Assembly (NCBI GenBank): GCA_051878795.1
Contig: JBJEKU010000029.1
Location: 1 to 64,000 of the forward strand
Length of the DNA: 64,000 nucleotides
Direction of reading: 5' to 3'
Source: W1P20-047 sp051878795
Lineage (GTDB): Bacteria; Actinomycetota; Coriobacteriia; Coriobacteriales; Eggerthellaceae
Shown here: positions 8,645 to 15,970 of the stretch, piece after piece
How the letters are laid out: every line of letters begins with the position of its first letter
Position numbering within the stretch: the first letter of the stretch is position 1
Notes under the pieces: generated by a model
Told to the model about the DNA's origin: nothing
Databases searched by the model: none
The model's input: the letters and a program-made list of their open reading frames with translations, nothing else
Position numbers and translations under genes: made by a program

Positions 8645-9538
8645 TTAGTATCCGATAATCACGCCGCCTCGTTCGGCATAGAAGGCATCCAGGCCGCGGC
8701 AAGGGATGATATCCACCTTCGCCGTGCTCCAATGCTCCTTGATGGCCGATGCGACCTTCTGGGCGAAGTCGGGGTTCAGGGAATGGGAAATGAGCACCCT
8801 GCCGCCGTTATAGCCACGTGAGAACATGTCCTCGGTAATGATCTTGATGCACTTCGCTGCACCACGGGCCTTGCCTTTCAGGATGATCTCGCCCTTATCG
8901 CTGCCGATACCGATGCCCCACACGCCCAACTTGCCTGCAAGGAAGCCGACCAGCTTGGGGATACGGCCGTTCTTCACCAGGTTGTTGAAAGAAGAAAGCG
9001 AGAATACGGTCCTGGTCTCATCGACGAATGCCTGCGCCTTCGCGACAACTTCATCGAAGGAATCGCCCATACGGATGCATTTCGCCATCAAATCGATGCA
9101 CAGGGCGATCTCGGGCCCTGTAGAACAGGAATTGATGATAGCGATCTTCTTGTCGGGATGGTCGGCGAGCACCATGTTCTTGGCAACGCTTGCACTCTCG
9201 AAGCTACCCGAGAGGCGCTCGGAAATGGTGATTGCCACCACCTGGTCGGATTTCTGGAAAAGGTCGACCCAGGACTGAGGGGAAGGGCAGGCGGTGGTGC
9301 TCACCTCCGGCTCGTTTTCCATCGCAGTCAGCATGGTGTCGACATCCAGGTTCTCGTCATCGACGAAGTCGGTTTCCCCCACGCGCATGACGAAGGGAAC
9401 CGTTTCGAAGCCAATCGAAGGGGCGCCCTCTATCGCAGGAATGCCCGCCTCTTCGGCAGGGTTGATTCCAAAGCCCTGGTCGGAAAACTGGCTGGGAAAC
9501 AAATCGCAGGAAGAATCTGCCGCAATGAACCAATCCAT
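8645..9538 (-). CDS. DegV family fatty-acid-binding protein (FakB type)
   Basis: 297 residues. The DegV signature runs through AADSSCDL at the start, VSTTACPSPQSW, ITISERLSGSFESA and NSCSTGPEIAL. DegV proteins bind one fatty acid and, as FakB, present it to the kinase FakA, which makes acyl-phosphate for PlsX/PlsY. A FakA-like kinase is at 49397-51025 and PlsX at 43398-44408 in this window, which supports that role by inference. Start at 9538 follows GGGAGGACCTCATC. It is a single gene facing the opposite way to the NifX-like gene. Confidence 0.88.
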   Translation of the reverse strand: MDWFIAADSSCDLFPSQFSDQGFGINPAEEAGIPAIEGAPSIGFETVPFVMRVGETDFVDDENLDVDTMLTAMENEPEVSTTACPSPQSWVDLFQKSDQVVAITISERLSGSFESASVAKNMVLADHPDKKIAIINSCSTGPEIALCIDLMAKCIRMGDSFDEVVAKAQAFVDETRTVFSLSSFNNLVKNGRIPKLVGFLAGKLGVWGIGIGSDKGEIILKGKARGAAKCIKIITEDMFSRGYNGGRVLISHSLNPDFAQKVASAIKEHWSTAKVDIIPCRGLDAFYAERGGVIIGY

Positions 9539-9675
9539 GATGAGGTCCTCCCAATCAATCGGGGGTCGAACGCGTAACTGATACTGGCAATGATACCCGA
9601 TACCCCACCCTTTCCCCAGCTTATCCGCCTTCCACGTCCAAGAAGCAGGCAAACGCTCCTTTCTAATCCCCCGGA

Positions 9676-9709
9676 AATAAAGAAATGGACCCTGCTCGAG
9701 GGTCCATTG
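9676..9709 (-). terminator. Terminator of infC-rpmI-rplT operon
   Basis: AATGGACCCT and AGGGTCCATT form a perfect 10-bp stem around five bases. On the minus strand it is followed by TTCTTTATTT. It lies 33 bases after the rplT stop. Confidence 0.85.
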
Positions 9710-9741
9710 AGTGCTTCGGTATAGGTATAACCTTGAAGGAC

Positions 9742-10098
9742 TTATGCCAGAGCCTTGCGGGATACTTCCACCAGAGCGGCGAACGCAGCGGCATCGTTTA
9801 CAGCCATATCGGCCAGAACCTTGCGGTCCAGTTCGACACCTGCCTTCTTCAGGCCGTTCATGAACGTGGAGTAGCTCATGCCGTTCAGACGGGCGGCAGC
9901 GTTGATACGGGTGATCCAGAGGCGACGGATCTCGCGCTTCTTGTTGCGGCGATCGCGGTACTGGTACTGCAGGGAGTGCTGGACCTGTTCCTTAGCAGCG
10001 CGATAGGAACGGGACTTTGCGCCATAGTAACCGGATGCGCGCTTCAGAATAGTGCGGCGCTTCTTATGTGCGTGAACAGAACGCTTTACACGAGGCAT
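9742..10098 (-). CDS. rplT: 50S ribosomal protein L20
   Basis: 118 residues, the standard length. The start MPRVKRSVHAHKKRR and the core LWITRINAAARLNGMSYSTFMNGL are diagnostic for L20, which binds 23S rRNA early in 50S assembly and in many bacteria represses its own operon. It is the last gene of infC-rpmI-rplT, 22 bases after rpmI, and starts at ATG 10098 behind GGAGGATAAAAC. Confidence 0.99.
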   Translation of the reverse strand: MPRVKRSVHAHKKRRTILKRASGYYGAKSRSYRAAKEQVQHSLQYQYRDRRNKKREIRRLWITRINAAARLNGMSYSTFMNGLKKAGVELDRKVLADMAVNDAAAFAALVEVSRKALA

Positions 10099-10120
10099 GT
10101 TTTATCCTCCTTCTTATTCT

Positions 10121-10318
10121 CTAGCGACGACCCAGGTTGCGAGCGACTACCTTGTAGTCTGCAGAAGCAATCTCGGTGTCGTGACGGAAATTACGCTTGC
10201 GCTTAGGGCTCTTCTTGGTGAGGATGTGGCTCTTGTAAGCCTTGGAGCGCATGATCTTGCCGGAGCCGGTGACGCGGAAGCGCTTTGCAGTACCGCGATG
10301 GGTCTTCATCTTAGGCAT
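10121..10318 (-). CDS. rpmI: 50S ribosomal protein L35
   Basis: 65 residues, normal length. MPKMKTHRGTAKRFRVTGSGKIMRSKA and the HILTKKSPKRKRNFR segment are typical of L35. It lies between infC and rplT, 18 bases after infC, with AAGGAACGGAATC before the ATG. Confidence 0.98.
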   Translation of the reverse strand: MPKMKTHRGTAKRFRVTGSGKIMRSKAYKSHILTKKSPKRKRNFRHDTEIASADYKVVARNLGRR

Positions 10319-10336
10319 GATTCCGTTCCTTTCTTG

Positions 10337-10903
10337 TTATTCGTCCTTCGAAGCTTCGCCCTTCTTGGCGGCTTCCTTCTTCTTCACCGTGCTAGGCAGC
10401 GGTGCGATCAGCATATGCATATTGCGGCCTTCCATCTTGGGCTGGCTTTCGATAACCGCAATATCCTTCAAATCGTCTGCCAGACGCTCGAGGATGCTCA
10501 GGCCCTGGTCGGGATGGGCCATTTCGCGACCACGGAACATGATGGTGATCTTGACCTTGCATCCAGATTCCAAGAAGCGGAGCACATGCTTCTTCTTGGT
10601 GGTGTAGTCGCCCACGTCGATCTTCGGACGGAACTTCATTTCCTTGGTCTCGATCTTGCTCTGCTTCTTGCGAGCCTGCTTCGCCTTGATCGCCTGATCG
10701 TACTTGTACTTGCCGTAATCCATGATTCGGCAGACAGGAGGCGTGGCATTCGGAGCGATTTCGACCAGATCCATATCGTTCAGGTCGGCTACGCGCTGCG
10801 CTTCACTGAGTGGGCAGATACCCATCTGTTCGCCATCGTAGCTGATCAGGCGCACCTCGCGTGCGTTGATAGCTTCATTGATACGCGGCTCTTGGGTAGC
10901 TAT
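10337..10903 (-). CDS. infC: Translation initiation factor IF-3, apparent AUA start
   Basis: 188 residues if initiation is at the ATA at 10903-10901. IF-3 N and C domains are complete: EPRINEAINAREVRLI, PPVCRIMDYGKYKYDQ, KFRPKIDVGDYTTK and the C-domain IMFRGREMAHPDQG. The strong AAAAGGAGG at 10912-10920 stands eight bases from the ATA and would be too close to (and overlaps) the only nearby GTG. Upstream in-frame ATGs lie inside the leader. Non-canonical infC starts (AUU in Escherichia coli) allow IF-3 to repress its own translation, and the same logic would apply here. IF-3 binds the 30S subunit and checks start-codon pairing. Confidence 0.92.
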   Translation of the reverse strand: MATQEPRINEAINAREVRLISYDGEQMGICPLSEAQRVADLNDMDLVEIAPNATPPVCRIMDYGKYKYDQAIKAKQARKKQSKIETKEMKFRPKIDVGDYTTKKKHVLRFLESGCKVKITIMFRGREMAHPDQGLSILERLADDLKDIAVIESQPKMEGRNMHMLIAPLPSTVKKKEAAKKGEASKDE

Positions 10904-11069
10904 GGCACCCACCTCCTTTTCCTGGACCCGGAAACCGGGCCATACAAACAAAAAACCTGCGGCAAAACCCCAGGTTGCATGATGCCGCATCGGCACTTAT
11001 CCATACAACCCATCAGCAGCCCGAAGCGCCGAAACAGGTGGGGGCTTAACCCCGCTTGATTAACACAGC
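10904..11069 (-). promoter_or_regulatory. Structured infC leader with terminator/antiterminator
   Basis: About 165 bases of leader precede infC. On the minus strand AACCTG (10976-10971) and CAGGTT (10959-10954) form a stem followed by T6, a terminator shape. Upstream TGCGGCA (10989-10983) can instead pair with TGCCGCA (10964-10958), which overlaps the 3' arm of that stem, so the two folds exclude each other. Further hairpins are GGGGTTAAGCCCC at 11041-11053 and CCCGG-TTT-CCGGG just before the ribosome-binding site. L20 or IF-3 control is likely by analogy with other infC leaders. Confidence 0.65.
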
Positions 11070-11075
11070 TTTGTC

Positions 11076-11081
11076 ATTGTA
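11076..11081 (-). promoter_or_regulatory. Putative -10 box of infC operon
   Basis: TACAAT on the minus strand at 11081-11076, with a weak -35 (TTCCAA) 16 bases upstream. It would start the transcript near 11069. Confidence 0.5.
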
Positions 11082-11142
11082 GCACGGTGGGAAATGTTTG
11101 GAAGATTCGTTCTCTCCACCACGCTTTTTCCACAATCGAAGC

Positions 11143-11171
11143 AAAGGGGCGCGACCAGGTCGCACCCCTTC
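11143..11171 (-). terminator. Hairpin terminator
   Basis: AAGGGG(T/C)GCGACC-type arms at 11144-11156 and 11158-11170 pair to form a long stem just after the next gene's stop. The T-run on the minus strand is short (CCCTTTGCTTC). Confidence 0.6.
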
Positions 11172-11181
11172 GGCCTTTCCC

Positions 11182-12264
11182 TTACTTGGAATTCACATAT
11201 ACGTACACTTGGCGCACGGTATCGGCAAGGTTGCTGCTCGCGTTAGCCGCAGTGTAGTCGTAGGTCAGCACACCCGACCAATCCACCTCGACGCCATCCG
11301 CCTTCGTTCCGGTTCCGCTGAAATGACAGCTCTCACGGACCAGGGTGGTTCCATCGGATGCATAGGTTTGATAACTCGAAGCGTCTTCGGGAAGGGCCAC
11401 CGCCCCCTCTTCGACGCTCACACCCGCCTCGGAAAGGGTCTGCTCGATGATGTGCTCGTTATTGACGATATCGGAAAAGCTCAGCGCACCATAACCCAAG
11501 CTGGCAGTGGCGGCGGAATAGCCCGCGTTGATCACCTTCCCGTCAGGATCGAAATCAAGGTACACCGTCGGCGTACCGGATTTGGAATCCGAGGGCTCCT
11601 CGGTCAGCACCAGGCTCACCTTCCACCTGACAGGGTTGCCCTCCTCGTTGATTTCCTGGGTACTGGAGACCGTGGCACCGCAACCCAAGTATTCGATCGC
11701 CTCGTCCTGGGTCTTGCCGAACAGGCCGGTCAGGTCGGGCACCTTGGTCTTACCGGTCGTGCGGCCGCCTTCCGCGACCTTGCCCTTTTCGGCTTCCACT
11801 TCACCGGCCACATCCTGGGTGGTTTCCTGGACCGCCTGGGAATTCTGCGTCACCATCATGCCACCGGCGAAGACCGCGATGGCAACCAGCACCACGACGA
11901 GCAGGAGAAGCACGATAAGCAGCACCTTGCGCATGCGCACGCCCTTGGCGATATGCTCGGGCATGCTCTCGAGGCGCTCCTTTTCCGCCTGGCGGCGCTT
12001 CTCCCCCTTGGAGACAGGGGCCGCAGCCGCATGTGCCGCATGCTTGCCGCCTACCGTGACCTTCTTAGGGGGGGTTCGCGGGGGCTCGTGCTTTGCCTCG
12101 GGGGCTGGCACCGGAGAAGCCTCATCGCTCCAATCGGTCTTGATGGCATGGCCGTCCTTTCCACGGGGCGGCGTGAAAATGGCTTCGAAGCGCTGGGTTT
12201 CATTCGACCACGCTCCATCGAGGCTCAACGGGTCCTTCTTGTCCCTGTTCTGTTCGTCAAACAT
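11182..12264 (-). CDS. Single-pass membrane protein of unknown function
   Basis: 360 residues, no family recognised. Residues 1-110 are hydrophilic and rich in Pro, Ala and charged residues, ending in a basic stretch (GVRMRK). A strong membrane helix follows at about 111-134 (VLLIVLLLLVVVLVAIAVFAGG). The remaining 225 residues would be outside, starting with a Gln/Glu-rich stalk and then a compact region with VPDLTGLFGKTQDEAIEYL, which resembles the short motif of PASTA domains (VPDLxGxxxxEAxxxL) at about 172-192. A single PASTA-like unit would suggest muropeptide or cell-wall contact, but this is weak. It follows the 119-residue gene by 50 bases and the two probably share a transcript. Confidence 0.7.
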   Translation of the reverse strand: MFDEQNRDKKDPLSLDGAWSNETQRFEAIFTPPRGKDGHAIKTDWSDEASPVPAPEAKHEPPRTPPKKVTVGGKHAAHAAAAPVSKGEKRRQAEKERLESMPEHIAKGVRMRKVLLIVLLLLVVVLVAIAVFAGGMMVTQNSQAVQETTQDVAGEVEAEKGKVAEGGRTTGKTKVPDLTGLFGKTQDEAIEYLGCGATVSSTQEINEEGNPVRWKVSLVLTEEPSDSKSGTPTVYLDFDPDGKVINAGYSAATASLGYGALSFSDIVNNEHIIEQTLSEAGVSVEEGAVALPEDASSYQTYASDGTTLVRESCHFSGTGTKADGVEVDWSGVLTYDYTAANASSNLADTVRQVYVYVNSK

Positions 12265-12314
12265 CTCGATATCCTTTCAGACCCGGTCCGCCGAAATACG
12301 GAACCGCGCCGGAC

Positions 12315-12674
12315 TTACCGGTTGATCAGGCAATACGCGACCATGGCGACGATCGCTGCCACCGCAAGGATCACGATGACCCTGCGCATGCCCGAAAAGG
12401 GGATCTGTTCCTTCAGGTCTTCCTCGGTGGTAACCATGCCCTCCGAGCGCACCTGGCCGGCATCCGAAGGCGCAACCGCCGGGCAGTCTGCCACAGGAGA
12501 TCGGAAGGATTCGGCATCGCAGGCATTATCGCAAGCAGCTTGGATGTCACCGCTTTCCAGATGCGCGCTTTGGGAAGAAGCCTCTTCAAAAGCCCTTACG
12601 CAGCCCGCCTGTATGACAACTTCGTCACCGTCTTCCTGAAGGGAAGGGAATCTGATACCGTTTTCCTGCAACAC
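12315..12674 (-). CDS. Small C-tail-anchored membrane protein of unknown function
   Basis: 119 residues from the GTG at 12674, or 122 from the GTG at 12683. The start at 12674 has AGGCGG eight bases upstream. The N-terminal 90 residues are acidic and Ser/Ala/Cys-rich, with several Cys (CDNACDAES). A basic pair precedes one C-terminal membrane helix (VIVILAVAAIVAMVAYCLI), so the protein would be tail-anchored with the bulk in the cytoplasm. A TATAAT lies just upstream. No family recognised. Real coding is supported by the promoter, position and downstream partner, not by homology. Confidence 0.55.
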   Translation of the reverse strand: MLQENGIRFPSLQEDGDEVVIQAGCVRAFEEASSQSAHLESGDIQAACDNACDAESFRSPVADCPAVAPSDAGQVRSEGMVTTEEDLKEQIPFSGMRRVIVILAVAAIVAMVAYCLINR

Positions 12675-12698
12675 CTGAGCCACCGCCTTTCGCAAGTG

Positions 12699-12704
12699 AT
12701 TATA
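12699..12704 (-). promoter_or_regulatory. -10 box for the small membrane protein operon
   Basis: Perfect TATAAT on the minus strand at 12704-12699, about 25 bases before the GTG start. The -35 region is poor. It is back to back with the sufC promoter, separated by about 110 bases. Confidence 0.5.
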
Positions 12705-12813
12705 AGGCAGTGGCAAGCCGAACGCGAAAGCCCTAGGAATAATCCACCGGCAGGCGCCAACCGGAAGATACCGCCATTCGCCGCGAAAGGCGATCGCGGT
12801 CACTGCCCTTGGA

Positions 12814-12841
12814 TTGCAATTGTTACTTGCTAGCTTACAAT
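12814..12841 (+). promoter_or_regulatory. Promoter of sufCB
   Basis: TTGCAA at 12814-12819 and TACAAT at 12836-12841 with a 16-base spacer, a good sigma-70-type promoter. The transcript would carry a roughly 100-base leader with small hairpins (GCCCTCGCCTGGAAGGGC). I see no IscR-type site that I can name. Confidence 0.6.
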
Positions 12842-12948
12842 TAAGGCAAGAAAAAAGGCTGCCCTCGCCTGGAAGGGCGAAACGGGCACGGGGCGCGCAC
12901 CAATGCGCCCGGCAGCGAACGGCTGCCTGAAACGAGAGGAAGAGAACA

Positions 12949-13728
12949 ATGCTCGAACTTCGCAACATCGTTTTCGAGGTTCCCGTCTCCGAAGGGTCCA
13001 CGGAAACGAAGCGCATCATCGACGATGTCTCCCTGACCATCGAAGATGACAAGTTCATCGTCATCACCGGCCCCAACGGCGGAGGGAAGTCAACCCTTGC
13101 AAAGCTGATCATGGGCATCGAGAAACCCACAAGCGGAACCATCCTGTTCAACGGCACCGACATCACCGATATGGAAATCGACGAGAGGGCCCGCTTGGGC
13201 ATGGGATACGCCTTCCAACAGCCCGCACGCTTCAAGGGCATGAAGGTGAAGAAGCTGCTCGAGATCGCCGCCGGCGAAAGGCTTCCCATGATGTCGTGCA
13301 ACCAGTACCTTTCCAAGGTGGGCCTCTGCAGCGCCGACTTCCTCACCCGCGAAGTCGACAAGAGCCTTTCCGGCGGCGAGGTGAAACGCATCGAGATCGC
13401 GACCATCCTGGCCCGCGACCCCAAGCTGGCCATCTACGACGAACCCGAAGCGGGCATCGACCTATGGAGCTTCGACCGCCTGACCGAAACCTTCCGCGAC
13501 ATCCATAAAGCGCAGGGAGGCCGCAGCATCGTGATCATCAGCCATCAGGAACGTATCATCCAGCTGGCCGACCAGGTGATCCTGATGGGCAACGGCAAGC
13601 TCGAGGCCATGGGCACCCTGGATGAGATCATGCCCCAGATCACCTTCAACAGGCATCACAACCTCGGCCCCGGCTGCAACCTGCTGCACGGCCATGACAT
13701 CACCATCAACGAGAATATCAACGGATAA
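12949..13728 (+). CDS. sufC: Fe-S cluster assembly ATPase SufC
   Basis: 259 residues. Walker A GPNGGGKST at 41-49, signature LSGGE, Walker B LAIYDEPEAGID and the H-loop SHQ are all present, and the DEPEAGID form is typical of SufC rather than of transporter ATPases. SufC drives conformational change in the SufB scaffold that builds Fe-S clusters. It is followed 12 bases later by sufB, with no sufD, sufS or sufU in reach, so the pair resembles the minimal SUF-like (SMS) systems described in anaerobes and archaea. Start at 12949 follows GAGAGGAAG. Confidence 0.93.
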   Translation: MLELRNIVFEVPVSEGSTETKRIIDDVSLTIEDDKFIVITGPNGGGKSTLAKLIMGIEKPTSGTILFNGTDITDMEIDERARLGMGYAFQQPARFKGMKVKKLLEIAAGERLPMMSCNQYLSKVGLCSADFLTREVDKSLSGGEVKRIEIATILARDPKLAIYDEPEAGIDLWSFDRLTETFRDIHKAQGGRSIVIISHQERIIQLADQVILMGNGKLEAMGTLDEIMPQITFNRHHNLGPGCNLLHGHDITINENING

Positions 13729-13740
13729 GGAGGCGTCATC

Positions 13741-14670
13741 ATGGCAGTAGACCTGTCCCCCATCGACGAGAGCCTGCTTGCGACCATCGCGAACCTGCAT
13801 GGAATGCCCAAGGGCGCTTACAACATCCGCAAGAACGGCAAGCTCGTCACGCGCAACTCCAGCGCCAACATCGAGATCTGCACGAAGGAAGACCAACCCG
13901 GCATCGACATCTACGTGAAGGATGGAACGCGCGGGGAAACCTGCTACATCCCCGTCATCGTCACGGAAGCCGGCGTGAAGGACCTGGTATACAACACCTT
14001 CCATATCGGCGACGACTGCGACGTCAATATCGTTGCAGGCTGCGGCATACATAACGAGTGCGAAGAGCAGAGCGAGCACGACGGCATCCACACCTTCCAT
14101 ATCGGCAAGAACAGCCGCGTGAAGTACGTCGAAGCCCATTATGGAGAAGGCGATCCCGACGGCGTGCGCATCCTCAACCCGGTCACCAAGGTATACATGG
14201 CCGAAAACTCCTTCTGCGAGATGGAGCTTTCCCAGCTGGGCGGCGTCAGCTCGAGCAACAGGGAAACCGAAGCCTACCTGGAAGCCGGCGCGAAGATGAT
14301 CGTCACCGAAAAGCTGATGACCCATGGCAACCAGACCGTCGTGAGCAACCAGCTCTTCGAACTCAACGGCGACGACAGCAGCGTCCAGGTGGTCAGCCGA
14401 TCTGTCGCTAAGGACGATTCCTCCCAAGTATTCGCCCCGCTGGTCGTGGGCAAGGCGGCTTGCCGAGGACACGTGCAGTGCGACTCCATCATCATGGGCA
14501 ACGGCCGCGTGAAGTCGGTCCCCGCCATCGAAGCCGACCACGAAGACGCCATCCTGTTCCATGAGGCTGCAATCGGCAAAATCGCGGGCGAGCAGCTGAT
14601 CAAGCTGCAGACTCTGGGACTCACCCCGGAAGAGGCGGAGGCGGAGATCCTGGAAGACTTCCTCAGCTAG
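13741..14670 (+). CDS. sufB: SufB/SufD-family Fe-S scaffold protein (short form)
   Basis: 309 residues, far shorter than the roughly 470 of classical SufB, as in the minimal two-gene systems. The beta-helix core is recognisable by NTFHIGDDCDVNIVAGCGIHNE, HTFHIGKNSRVKYVEAHYGEG and the C-terminal HEAAIGKIAGEQLIKLQTLGLT. Several Cys (in IEICTK, GETCY, VAGCGIHNEC, CRGHVQCDS) could take part in cluster or sulfur binding. It would be the scaffold on which SufC acts. The sulfur donor must come from elsewhere. AAGGAGG precedes the ATG, and a strong terminator follows. Confidence 0.88.
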   Translation: MAVDLSPIDESLLATIANLHGMPKGAYNIRKNGKLVTRNSSANIEICTKEDQPGIDIYVKDGTRGETCYIPVIVTEAGVKDLVYNTFHIGDDCDVNIVAGCGIHNECEEQSEHDGIHTFHIGKNSRVKYVEAHYGEGDPDGVRILNPVTKVYMAENSFCEMELSQLGGVSSSNRETEAYLEAGAKMIVTEKLMTHGNQTVVSNQLFELNGDDSSVQVVSRSVAKDDSSQVFAPLVVGKAACRGHVQCDSIIMGNGRVKSVPAIEADHEDAILFHEAAIGKIAGEQLIKLQTLGLTPEEAEAEILEDFLS

Positions 14671-14703
14671 GACCTCCAAACGCCAGCCTTTACAGACTTT
14701 ACA

Positions 14704-14745
14704 GATAGGATGCCGGCAAGCGAGCCGGCATCCTATCTTTCTTGC
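14704..14745 (+). terminator. Terminator of sufCB
   Basis: GATAGGATGCCGGC pairs perfectly with GCCGGCATCCTATC around six bases, followed by TTTCTT. Confidence 0.9.
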
Positions 14746-14807
14746 AGGAGGCAAAAGGAAACCGAGATGCGCCAAGCGGACGGAACAGCCCGCCAGTAGC
14801 GACGACA

Positions 14808-14845
14808 AATCAAAAGCGCACGCAGAACACCCGCGTGCGCTTCGA
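14808..14845 (-). terminator. Terminator of binding-lipoprotein gene
   Basis: AAGCGCACGC and GCGTGCGCTT form a perfect 10-bp stem; the minus-strand exit reads TTTTGATTTG. Confidence 0.85.
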
Positions 14846-14868
14846 AACGTCATTGCAGCCAGAAAGGA

Positions 14869-15825
14869 TTAACCCTGGGTAGAACCGTCGTCCACGATCT
14901 CCACCGCATTGGAACCAACAGTACCGGTGTCGGCGGACTCGGCGGCGGCATCAACGGCTTCGCTCTTTCCGTCCTGATCGGAATCCTGCTTGTCGGCACC
15001 TTCGGTCTTCTGGGCGGAATCAAGATCGAGGGCGAAGCCCAACCACTTCTTCTCGATCACCTTGACGATGCCATCCTTGGAAAGCACATCAAGGGCATCA
15101 TTGACGGCCTTCTGCAGGTCGGTATTGGAAGAAGAGGCACCGATGCAGTAATCCGTTGGGGTTTCCATGATGCAGACCATATGGGCTTCATAGGAATTGG
15201 CATGCGCCATATAGGAACCGATGATTGCATCGGCGGCAACATAATCGACCTTTCCGGATGCCAGATCCTCGAAGGCCACCTTCAGCTTGTCGACGGACTT
15301 AAGGGCGTCGTCGCCGAACTGATTGGAGACTTCCCATGCGCTCATGGAGGATGCAGTTGCTTCGATTGTCAGGTCCTTGGTATCGGCAGTGGGCACCTCG
15401 GCCTTGTCATCTGCCGCAAAGATCGCAGAAGCCGAACTGATGTACGGATCGCTCATCCAGCAGGAAACGGTGGTGTCGGTGGAAGCAAGGCCCATCACGA
15501 TATCGACCGTGCCCTTTTCCAGAGCGGATTCGGGATCGCTGCCCACATCGACGATTTCCAGCTCAAGGCCCATCTGGTCGGCAAGAGCCGCAGCCATATC
15601 GACATCGATGCCCACGATGCTGCCGGAAACCTGTGCGGAAAAGGGGGCATTGGAGGAATTCACGCCGACACGCAGGGTCCCATCCTCACCGATCGTAGGA
15701 GCCTTCACGCTTGCTTCCTTCTTTTCCGGGGTGTAGGAACCGGTAGTTGCCGTGCAACCGCAGAACGCAAACGCCAAGGCAAGCGCTGCGGCAAAGGCGA
15801 CAATCACCTTGACCGTACGTTTCAT
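14869..15825 (-). CDS. Extracellular solute-binding lipoprotein, family 3
   Basis: 318 residues. A lipoprotein signal (MKRTVKVIVAFAAALALAFAFC) ends at a lipobox-like Cys near residue 22-24. The family 3 fold is evident in LRVGVNSSNAPFSA, GIDVDMAAALADQMGLELEIVDV, DIVMGLASTDT and the late DYCIGASSSNTDLQKAVNDAL. These proteins capture amino acids or related polar solutes for an ABC importer, but no permease or ATPase gene is adjacent. The C-terminal 45 residues form an acidic, Ser/Asp-rich tail not seen in most relatives. Start follows GGAGGCCAAATAGT. Confidence 0.88.
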   Translation of the reverse strand: MKRTVKVIVAFAAALALAFAFCGCTATTGSYTPEKKEASVKAPTIGEDGTLRVGVNSSNAPFSAQVSGSIVGIDVDMAAALADQMGLELEIVDVGSDPESALEKGTVDIVMGLASTDTTVSCWMSDPYISSASAIFAADDKAEVPTADTKDLTIEATASSMSAWEVSNQFGDDALKSVDKLKVAFEDLASGKVDYVAADAIIGSYMAHANSYEAHMVCIMETPTDYCIGASSSNTDLQKAVNDALDVLSKDGIVKVIEKKWLGFALDLDSAQKTEGADKQDSDQDGKSEAVDAAAESADTGTVGSNAVEIVDDGSTQG

Positions 15826-15970
15826 ACTATTTGGCCTCCAAGTGTCGTTTTTAGAACAGTCTGAGCCAGAATTTCGGATAAGGCAGAAAGGAGAGCCCGT
15901 CGGCGAGAACCCGGAATTTCCAGCCCCTCGATTCTACCAGATTGAACGCCCGATATTCCCACTCGCTGTA

